Part shown: piece by piece, positions 1 to 4,984 of the stretch
How the letters are laid out: the number at the start of each line of letters is the position of its first letter
How positions within the stretch are numbered: position 1 is the stretch's first letter
DNA from: Alphaproteobacteria bacterium
GTDB taxonomy: Bacteria; Pseudomonadota; Alphaproteobacteria; UBA2136; JALTLI01
Direction: 5' to 3'
Assembly (NCBI GenBank): GCA_027005635.1
Contig: JALTLI010000074.1
Location: 1 to 5,721 of the forward strand
Length of the DNA stretch: 5,721 bases
The notes under the pieces: model-generated
What the model saw: only the letters and a program-made list of their open reading frames with translations
Told to the model about the DNA's origin: nothing
Database searches by the model: none
Program-made: the position numbers and the translations under genes

Positions 1-32
1 AAATAATACACATATAAAAAATAATACACATA
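1..32. repeat. 14-bp direct repeat, period 18
   Basis: AAATAATACACATA occurs at 1-14 and again at 19-32, an 18-base period. If the cyclase frame really begins upstream, the repeat encodes NNTHIK followed by NNTHKL. If the gene starts at 47, the repeat is untranslated leader. No function is assigned, and AT-rich slippage is enough to explain it. Confidence 0.6.
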
Positions 33-1669
33 AGTTAACATCTTTTATGGTGTTTATTCTTGGTGCTTCTATTAGTGTAATAATATTCTTTTTATCTATA
101 GATATAGCATTAAATGAACCTCCAATAGATTTAAAAGAAGAAGTAGCAATTATTGAAAATCAAGTAGATAAAGCCACTTCTATGCTAGATATTATGAAAA
201 TAAAGGTAAACTTTTATTTAAAAGTTGCAGATATAATATGGCTAAGTTGGGGAGTATTAATAAGTGGTTTATTTTGTACAGCTGTAATTGTTTTACTTCT
301 TGGCAGAAAAAGTGAAAGCACTACTATATCTAAAATAAGAACAAACCTACAGCAGGAACGCCGGCAACGGAAAGCACTAGAAAAACGCTTAGAAAATACT
401 GATAGCAAAATATTAGAATCTCATGAAAATGTTTCTGATGCATTTATGCTTATTGGTTCAGATATGCAATTAATACATTTAAATAAAACTGCTCTTAGTT
501 TTTTTGAAAACTGGGTGGAAGATATCCAACAACCAGAAGGACACAATTTAAAAGATTTAGTCCCAGATTTCCAATATTCAGGTTTTAGAAAACATTTAAC
601 AGAATGTTTAGAAGTAGATGACGCATGGGAAGGAGAAATTAAAGTTGCTGATGAATTTTTACTAGTTAGAATTTTCCCAGCAAGAACTGGAGTATTTGTT
701 GTTTTTAGAGATATATCTCATCAAAAACACTCAACAACCATGCTAGAAGTTGGTCAAATTTTACTTAAGCAAGTTACACGTAATATAAATGAACCACTCG
801 CAATTGTTGATTTAGATTGGAAATATTTAATGACTAGCCAAAAATGGAAAGATGCATTTGGTTTAATTCATCATAGCAAACTTGCAGGCCTTTCTCATGA
901 TGAATTACTACCCAATATCCCTGGTAATAATAACGCACTTATAAACCGTATAAAACAAGGTAAAACCCTGCGTACAGAAAATATAACCAACAAAGTAAAT
1001 GGTAAAGAAGAACATATAAACTGGGAAATACGCCCATGGAAAAACCAATACGGTGAAATTTCTGGCTGTATTATGCAAGCAGAGTTTATTACAAATAAAG
1101 TACAGCAGAAACAGCGTGAGAACCAAGAAATGCGCAAAGAAAAAATGTTAGCTTACCATGATATGCTAACAGGATTACCTAACCGTCAGTTATTTTATGA
1201 TCGCTTAAATGTTGCCCTTGCTCAGGCTTATCGTAACTTAACTCAAATTGGTTTAATGTTCCTAGATTTAGATGGTTTTAAAGCTGTTAATGATAATTTA
1301 GGTCATGATGTTGGGGACATTTTATTAAAAGAAGTTTCTGCACGCTTAAAACAATGCGTGAGAGAATCTGATACCGTAGCCCGTTTAGGTGGTGATGAAT
1401 TTACTGTTATTTTAACTGATATTAATAATACAGAAAATGTTTCTGATATTGCTGAAAAAATTCTTAAAACTATAAGTACACCATTTCAAATTAGCGGTAA
1501 TGAAGTTAAAATTGGGGTAAGTATTGGTATTAGCATGTATCCAACCGATGGTAGCACAACAACAGAACTTGTTAAAACTGCCGATGTTGCCATGTACAGA
1601 GCAAAAGAAAGTGGTAAAAATTGTTATTTCTTTTATGAAATGCCAGATGAAAACCCTTATTCAGAATAG
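2..1669 (+). CDS. Membrane-anchored PAS-GGDEF diguanylate cyclase (probably 5' partial)
   Basis: Predicted to make cyclic di-GMP from two GTP at the inner membrane. Numbering from the ATG at 47, there is a membrane segment at residues 1-22, a short periplasmic stretch of about 40 residues, a second membrane segment at about 64-86, a charged coiled-coil-like linker at 95-125, PAS-like regions at about 126-225 and 235-350, and a GGDEF domain at about 365-530. Visible GGDEF-family features are DMLTGLPNR (372-380), FLDLDGFK (405-412), GGDEF (448-452) and an RxxD inhibitory site (R439-D442) exactly five residues before GGDEF, so an active, product-inhibited enzyme is expected. There is no EAL domain. 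The frame is open to the left edge, the ATG at 47 has no Shine-Dalgarno, and the upstream codons would add a basic polar stretch before the first membrane segment, so the true start is probably off the window; the ATG at 47 remains possible. The input signal is unknown. Confidence 0.88.
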   Translation, partial: NNTHIKNNTHKLTSFMVFILGASISVIIFFLSIDIALNEPPIDLKEEVAIIENQVDKATSMLDIMKIKVNFYLKVADIIWLSWGVLISGLFCTAVIVLLLGRKSESTTISKIRTNLQQERRQRKALEKRLENTDSKILESHENVSDAFMLIGSDMQLIHLNKTALSFFENWVEDIQQPEGHNLKDLVPDFQYSGFRKHLTECLEVDDAWEGEIKVADEFLLVRIFPARTGVFVVFRDISHQKHSTTMLEVGQILLKQVTRNINEPLAIVDLDWKYLMTSQKWKDAFGLIHHSKLAGLSHDELLPNIPGNNNALINRIKQGKTLRTENITNKVNGKEEHINWEIRPWKNQYGEISGCIMQAEFITNKVQQKQRENQEMRKEKMLAYHDMLTGLPNRQLFYDRLNVALAQAYRNLTQIGLMFLDLDGFKAVNDNLGHDVGDILLKEVSARLKQCVRESDTVARLGGDEFTVILTDINNTENVSDIAEKILKTISTPFQISGNEVKIGVSIGISMYPTDGSTTTELVKTADVAMYRAKESGKNCYFFYEMPDENPYSE

Positions 1670-1681
1670 GAATAACTATAT

Positions 1682-2509
1682 ATGAAAATTTCATTTCAAG
1701 GTATTAAAGGTTCTTATTCTCATATGGCCTGCGTTGCTGTTTATCCAGATGCAAAAGAATATATAGGCTGTAATTCATTTGAAGATGCCTTAAATTTAGT
1801 AAAAAAAGGCAGTGTTGATTTAGCTGTTATTCCAATTGAAAACTCCAGTGCTGGAAGAGTGGCAGATATGCACTGGATACTTCCACATACAAACCTATAT
1901 ATGGTTCATGAATATTTTCAGCCTATCCATCATTGTCTAATGGGGACAAAAAATTCAGATATTAATAGTATTAAAAATGTTTATTCTCATCCACAGGCAC
2001 TTTCTCAATGCAGAAAAAATATACAAGAAAAAGAATTAACAGCTAATAATTATAATGATACGGCAACAGCAGCAAAGATGGTGGCAGATTCTAACAATAA
2101 ATATGATGTTGCCATAGCATCAAAACTAGCAGCTCAAATATATGGTTTAAAAATACTAGCAGATAATTTTCAGGATTTTTCACATAATACAACCCGCTTT
2201 ATAAGCTTTTCAAATAAACAAACTATTCCAAATACTTCAAGTAGTTGCATAACAAGCTTAATATTTAAAGTTAAGAATATCCCATCTGCCTTATATAAAG
2301 CAATGGGTGGTTTTGCAACCAATGGAATTAATATGCTAAGGATAGAAAGTTACATGTTAGACGGTAAATTTTCATCGGCGCAATTCTATTTAGATATTGC
2401 AGGAAATATAGAAGATAAGAACGTAAAAAATGCTATTTCTGAACTTAAAAATTATGCTTATGATATTAAAATTTTAGGTTGTTATTTAGAAAACAGAAGT
2501 AATCTATAG
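1682..2509 (+). CDS. pheA: Prephenate dehydratase with ACT regulatory domain
   Basis: Converts prephenate to phenylpyruvate, the committed step to phenylalanine, in the cytoplasm. The 275-residue product is a stand-alone dehydratase without a fused chorismate mutase. The N-terminal SFQGIKGSYSH, PIENSSAGRV (51-60), YSHPQALSQCR (101-111) and HNTTRF (168-173) are family signatures; T171 in TRF corresponds to the catalytic threonine. An ACT domain spans about 190-270, with SALYKAMGGFATNG and an IESYM motif where phenylalanine normally binds for feedback inhibition. The overall style resembles alphaproteobacterial PheA. The start at 1682 gives the conserved N-terminus directly. A possible ribosome site AGGA (1668-1671) overlaps the stop codon of the cyclase gene, with a rather long 10-base spacing. 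The 12-base gap argues for co-transcription with the cyclase, an unusual partner for pheA. Confidence 0.95.
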   Translation: MKISFQGIKGSYSHMACVAVYPDAKEYIGCNSFEDALNLVKKGSVDLAVIPIENSSAGRVADMHWILPHTNLYMVHEYFQPIHHCLMGTKNSDINSIKNVYSHPQALSQCRKNIQEKELTANNYNDTATAAKMVADSNNKYDVAIASKLAAQIYGLKILADNFQDFSHNTTRFISFSNKQTIPNTSSSCITSLIFKVKNIPSALYKAMGGFATNGINMLRIESYMLDGKFSSAQFYLDIAGNIEDKNVKNAISELKNYAYDIKILGCYLENRSNL

Positions 2510-2517
2510 TAATTTTG

Positions 2518-2557
2518 TTGCAATATAACTATTTAAAATGTACAATTTTGAATAGTT
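2518..2557 (+). promoter_or_regulatory. Candidate promoter overlapped by an AT-rich dyad
   Basis: TTGCAA (2518-2523) and TACAAT (2541-2546) are separated by 17 bases and resemble -35 and -10 elements reading toward the small gene at 2605. An inverted repeat overlaps them: AACTATT (2527-2533) pairs with AATAGTT (2551-2557) and AAAAT (2535-2539) with ATTTT (2545-2549), joined by one U-G wobble, around a 5-base loop. Thus 13 pairs are possible. The -10 element lies at the centre of the dyad, as a repressor operator might. The dyad could instead be a weak pheA terminator, but no U-tract follows it. AT-rich sequence yields such matches by chance, so support is modest. Confidence 0.35.
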
Positions 2558-2590
2558 GATCATAAAACATTATTCCCTTTTCATAAAATA

Positions 2591-2596
2591 TGAGGT
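2591..2596 (+). promoter_or_regulatory. Ribosome binding site deciding the start of the small gene
   Basis: TGAGGT at 2591-2596 contains a GAGG core nine bases before the ATG at 2605. It overlaps the earlier in-frame ATG at 2590, which has no Shine-Dalgarno of its own. This favours the second ATG as the real start. Confidence 0.65.
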
Positions 2597-2604
2597 CATT
2601 TATT

Positions 2605-2919
2605 ATGCCTAACAAAAATCATTTTTCTCAAGAGGTAATTAATGATATTATTGAGATATCAAACAAATTACCATCTACAAAACAATCAATAAGTTCTAAG
2701 GTATTTAAATATCGCTTTAATGAGCTTAAGAAATTAGCAACTGCTGATAACTGGTATATAGCAGATGACATACTAAAAATAATTGTAAATATAATTACAG
2801 TTATTTTCAAACTGGATAGCCACAATTTTGCAGAAGATAATTCCAAATTCAAACAACATTGTTTGCTTACGATATATGCTTTAAAAGGGAACCCTGAAAG
2901 TGTACTTAATAATTTATAG
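2605..2919 (+). CDS. Hypothetical protein, 104 residues
   Basis: I do not recognise a family. The start at 2605 is chosen because a GAGG Shine-Dalgarno precedes it; a start at the in-frame ATG 2590 would add five residues. The predicted protein is lysine- and asparagine-rich and looks mainly helical. It has an isoleucine/valine-rich stretch at about 56-70 that is too short and too interrupted by polar residues for a clear membrane span. There is one cysteine (about residue 86), no signal peptide and no metal-binding motif. It is preceded by its own candidate promoter and dyad and followed by a hairpin terminator, so it may be a single-gene transcript. Being 95 bases after pheA, it is not tightly coupled to it. 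Translation signals and AT-rich codon use like its neighbours suggest a real gene. Confidence 0.65.
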   Translation: MPNKNHFSQEVINDIIEISNKLPSTKQSISSKVFKYRFNELKKLATADNWYIADDILKIIVNIITVIFKLDSHNFAEDNSKFKQHCLLTIYALKGNPESVLNNL

Positions 2920-2927
2920 AATGGAAT

Positions 2928-2959
2928 AAAAAAGGCTCTTAATTTTAAGGGTCTTTTTT
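2928..2959 (+). terminator. Intrinsic terminator between convergent genes
   Basis: The arm at 2928-2940 (AAAAAAGGCTCTT) pairs with 2947-2959 (AAGGGTCTTTTTT) around a six-base loop. In the plus-strand RNA all 13 positions pair, two as G-U wobbles, and the 3' arm ends in six U residues. In the minus-strand RNA the same two positions become A-C mismatches, so the hairpin is weaker for mnmA transcripts even though a U-tract is present there too. It begins eight bases after the small gene's stop and overlaps the mnmA stop codon (2958-2960). Confidence 0.75.
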
Positions 2960-4112
2960 ATTTAATTTTGATTTTCAATTTTGATTTTTCAGATGGTTCT
3001 ATCCAACCTCCACCAAGCATAACATCTTGTTCATCATAAAAAACTGCTGCTTGCCCTGGGGCTATTAGTGGTTCTTTGGCGTGCATATTAACTTTTATTC
3101 TCCCCTTGCCTAAATCATGCAAAGTTGCCATAACACCTTCATGTAATGAACGAACTTTTACCATTACTTCTAAGCCATCAATTTTTTCATCTGATAACCA
3201 GTTTGTTTCTTTAACGCTAAATACTGTTCTGCCTAAATCTTCCTTAGAACCAATTACAACTTCCTTTGTTGATGGGCGAATTTCTACTACATACTGAGGA
3301 GTTTTAAAACCACCACCTAAGCCTTTACGTTGCCCAACAGTAAAATCTATGATGCCATTATGTTTAGCGATAATATCACCTGAGGTATTAACTATATTAC
3401 CACTTTCGTTAGCTTGAGGAGCAAATTTACGCACAACTTTACGGTAATCACCGTCTGGTACAAAGCAAATATCTTGGCTATCTTTTTTAGCATGAATATG
3501 CAAGCCCATTTCTTTGGCTAATTCTCTAGTTTGGTTTTTAGTTAAATCACCTAAAGGGAAATCAGCATAAGCTAATTGTTGAGGGGTTGTAGTAAATAAA
3601 TAATAACTTTGATCTTTAGTGAAATCTACGCCACGTTTAATAACTGGTTTGCCATTTTTATCAAAATCTTTGCGAACATAGTGCCCAGTTACTAGTACAT
3701 CTGCTCCTAAAGATTTAGCTTTATCCATAAAGCTATCAAATTTTATCCTTTGGTTACAACGAACACAAGGAATTGGTGTAGCACCAGCAAGGTAAGTTTC
3801 AACAAAGTCATCAATAACTTTTTGTTTAAACTCACTTTCATAATTTAATACATAATGAGGTATGCCTAAATCTTGGCAAACACGCCTAGCATCATAAACA
3901 TCATCTAGCGCACAACATGTACCAAATTTTTTACTTTCACCATTATTAGTTGGTGCGTAATCCCACAATTGCAAAGTAATACCAATGGTTTTATAACCAA
4001 GTTTATGTAAAAGACCTGCAACAACCGATGAATCAACTCCACCACTCATTGCAACCACAACAGTTGTTTGTTGAGGAGTTTTGCCTTTTACTAATGGTTT
4101 TATATCTATCAT
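2958..4112 (-). CDS. mnmA: tRNA-specific 2-thiouridylase MnmA
   Basis: Uses ATP and sulfur from a persulfide relay to make 2-thiouridine at wobble position 34 of tRNAs for Lys, Glu and Gln, in the cytoplasm. Numbered from the ATG at 4112 (384 residues, usual for the family), there is a PP-loop SGGVDSS (23-29) for ATP, a catalytic cysteine in VRCNQRIKF (C119), DQSYYLF (167-173), the second catalytic cysteine in SQDICFV (C216), and GQRKGLGG (260-267) in the central domain, followed by a C-terminal beta domain. A TTG at 4148 would add 12 residues, but these are not MnmA-like and have no ribosome site, so ATG 4112 is preferred. That ATG also lacks a clear Shine-Dalgarno, so initiation may be leaderless or weak. 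It lies 45 bases after fliW on the same strand and ends in the shared hairpin. No functional tie to flagella is known to me. Confidence 0.95.
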   Translation of the reverse strand: MIDIKPLVKGKTPQQTTVVVAMSGGVDSSVVAGLLHKLGYKTIGITLQLWDYAPTNNGESKKFGTCCALDDVYDARRVCQDLGIPHYVLNYESEFKQKVIDDFVETYLAGATPIPCVRCNQRIKFDSFMDKAKSLGADVLVTGHYVRKDFDKNGKPVIKRGVDFTKDQSYYLFTTTPQQLAYADFPLGDLTKNQTRELAKEMGLHIHAKKDSQDICFVPDGDYRKVVRKFAPQANESGNIVNTSGDIIAKHNGIIDFTVGQRKGLGGGFKTPQYVVEIRPSTKEVVIGSKEDLGRTVFSVKETNWLSDEKIDGLEVMVKVRSLHEGVMATLHDLGKGRIKVNMHAKEPLIAPGQAAVFYDEQDVMLGGGWIEPSEKSKLKIKIK

Positions 4113-4157
4113 ATAGAAATATATAGATAAAAACTTATTACTTTGCAAGCATATAAC

Positions 4158-4631
4158 TTAGCTAACAGATTGCTGAGTAGTGTAATCTGGGTTTGTCATA
4201 ATATGTTGGCAACCAGTACGAGCAATACTATCTATTAAAATAGGTGCTTTTACATTAGCTGTTAAATGACAGCTATCAGAACCATCTTGCTTATGCATTC
4301 TTAAAATAACTAGCATTTCTGTTGTTGATGCATCAAAATTTGTATCTTTAATAGCTTCTTGCATATCTTCTTCTGTGTAGTTAAACCCAAGAATTTTTGG
4401 ATCTGCTACTAAAAATACAACTTCTGGATCATTAACGCACTGAAGAAGCATAAATGGTGAGCTTTCCTCTGTTGGCATTGTAGAAAGTCCGAAAACTGTA
4501 CAATCACTAAAACCTAAAATACCTTTTGTGAAACTAATAAGTTTATCTTCACGCAGGTTAACTTCTCCAAATTGTGTTGCATACTGCAATGAACGATTTG
4601 TTGTTGAGTCTGCTTGAATATGAGCTTCCAT
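4158..4631 (-). CDS. fliW: Flagellar assembly factor FliW (CsrA antagonist)
   Basis: FliW is a small cytoplasmic protein that binds flagellin and CsrA alternatively. In Bacillus and Campylobacter it holds CsrA until secretion frees it from flagellin, linking flagellin translation to export. The 157-residue product shows family blocks FGEVNLREDKLISF (21-34), GILGF (37-41), PFMLLQCVNDPEVVFLVADP (59-78), LTANVKAPILID (123-134) and GCQHIMTNPDY (140-150). The start at 4631 is chosen because AAGGAG (4644-4639) lies seven bases upstream; an earlier in-frame ATG at 4652 would add seven residues and place that ribosome site inside the gene. Only one base separates its start from the csrA stop, so translational coupling is likely. 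The csrA-fliW pairing itself strengthens both calls. Confidence 0.94.
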   Translation of the reverse strand: MEAHIQADSTTNRSLQYATQFGEVNLREDKLISFTKGILGFSDCTVFGLSTMPTEESSPFMLLQCVNDPEVVFLVADPKILGFNYTEEDMQEAIKDTNFDASTTEMLVILRMHKQDGSDSCHLTANVKAPILIDSIARTGCQHIMTNPDYTTQQSVS

Positions 4632-4632
4632 A

Positions 4633-4881
4633 TTACTTCTCCTTATTATCATCTTCTATTTTTATATTTTTCAAAATATTGCCAAGATTACTACCAAGAC
4701 TAGATACCGCAGAGCGATTTTCATCCTGTATCTTAACAAAAAGTTCTTTACGATAAACCGTGTTACCTTGTGGGTATTCAAACCCAATTTTCACACGACC
4801 ACCGCGAACTTCAACCACTGTCATTTCGATCATGCCGTTAATGACAACAGATTCTCCAGTTCGACGTGTAATAAGGAGCAT
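4633..4881 (-). CDS. csrA: Carbon storage / translational regulator CsrA
   Basis: CsrA is a dimeric RNA-binding protein that blocks or stabilises target mRNAs at GGA motifs. The 82-residue product starts MLLITRRTGESVVI and has the five-strand core through KIGFEYP, then VYRKELF with R44 at the conserved RNA-contact position and R6/R7 near the N-terminus. It is longer than the 61-residue Escherichia coli protein: residues from about 54 form a charged extension. In FliW-containing bacteria FliW is known to act on CsrA at a site away from the RNA surface, involving the C-terminal part, so the extension may be the FliW contact (inference). The start ATG at 4881 is preceded by GGAA (4890-4887) at a five-base spacing. 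It sits between flgL and fliW, supporting a role in flagellin or hook-junction gene control. Confidence 0.96.
   Translation of the reverse strand: MLLITRRTGESVVINGMIEMTVVEVRGGRVKIGFEYPQGNTVYRKELFVKIQDENRSAVSSLGSNLGNILKNIKIEDDNKEK
4639..4644 (-). promoter_or_regulatory. fliW Shine-Dalgarno inside the end of csrA
   Basis: AAGGAG (reading 4644 to 4639) spans the Lys-Glu codons near the end of csrA, seven bases before the fliW ATG at 4631. The csrA stop codon (4635-4633) lies between it and the start. The sequence includes an ANGGA core, the minimal CsrA recognition motif, but any strong Shine-Dalgarno can contain this by chance. Confidence 0.85.
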
Positions 4882-4887
4882 TTTAGT

Positions 4888-4892
4888 TCCAT
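4888..4892 (-). promoter_or_regulatory. Possible CsrA-binding ANGGA motif over the csrA ribosome site
   Basis: Reading right to left, 4892-4888 is ATGGA, within GAATGGAAC, and it overlaps the GGAA ribosome site of csrA. CsrA recognises ANGGA, usually in a hairpin loop, and autorepression at its own leader is known in several bacteria. I see no good hairpin presenting this motif, so the call is tentative. Confidence 0.3.
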
Positions 4893-4906
4893 TCTATTAA
4901 TTAAAA

Positions 4907-4924
4907 GTTATATAACTATATAAC
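4907..4924. repeat. Perfect 8+2+8 palindrome upstream of csrA
   Basis: GTTATATA, two bases, TATATAAC form a perfect dyad 26 bases before the csrA start. As RNA it can make a seven-pair hairpin with a four-base loop inside the predicted csrA leader. As DNA it could be a protein-binding site. With only one G-C pair per arm it may be chance in AT-rich sequence. Confidence 0.5.
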
Positions 4925-4935
4925 ATTTAGTTAAT

Positions 4936-4966
4936 ATTATAAACTAAATTTACTCTTACACATCAA
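4936..4966 (-). promoter_or_regulatory. Candidate promoter for csrA-fliW
   Basis: On the minus strand TTGATG (4966-4961) and a perfect TATAAT (4941-4936) are separated by 19 bases, longer than the ideal 17. This would start transcription near 4929, giving a csrA leader of about 48 bases. The -10 element lies between the arms of an inverted repeat: TTTAGTT at 4948-4942 and AACTAAA at 4932-4926. The spacing and AT-richness make this uncertain, and csrA may also be read through from flgL. Confidence 0.35.
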
Positions 4967-4984
4967 ATAACCAACTATTAAATT

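Noticed and set aside
908..1137. Minus-strand open frames inside the cyclase gene
   Set aside because: They are antisense to the well-supported second PAS-like region and give hydrophobic low-complexity translations; shadows of the real gene.
2527..2557. The dyad after pheA as an intrinsic terminator
   Set aside because: No U-tract follows and the stem is almost all A-T; it is listed instead as a possible operator with low confidence.
2628..2852. Minus-strand open frame opposite the small hypothetical gene
   Set aside because: The plus-strand frame has a proper ribosome site and terminator; the minus-strand one has neither.
4113..4148. TTG start extending mnmA by 12 residues
   Set aside because: The extra residues are not like any MnmA N-terminus I know, there is no ribosome site, and ATG 4112 gives the usual family length.
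4138..4152. Four-codon open frame (ATG CTT GCA AAG TAA) before mnmA
   Set aside because: It has no ribosome site and is too short to support as a leader peptide.
4632..4652. Earlier ATG for fliW at 4652
   Set aside because: It has no ribosome site and would place the excellent AAGGAG inside the coding region; the ATG at 4631 is correctly spaced from it.
4830..4892. Twenty-codon out-of-frame open frame starting at the ATG inside the csrA ribosome site
   Set aside because: It overlaps csrA in another frame and has no ribosome site or recognisable product.
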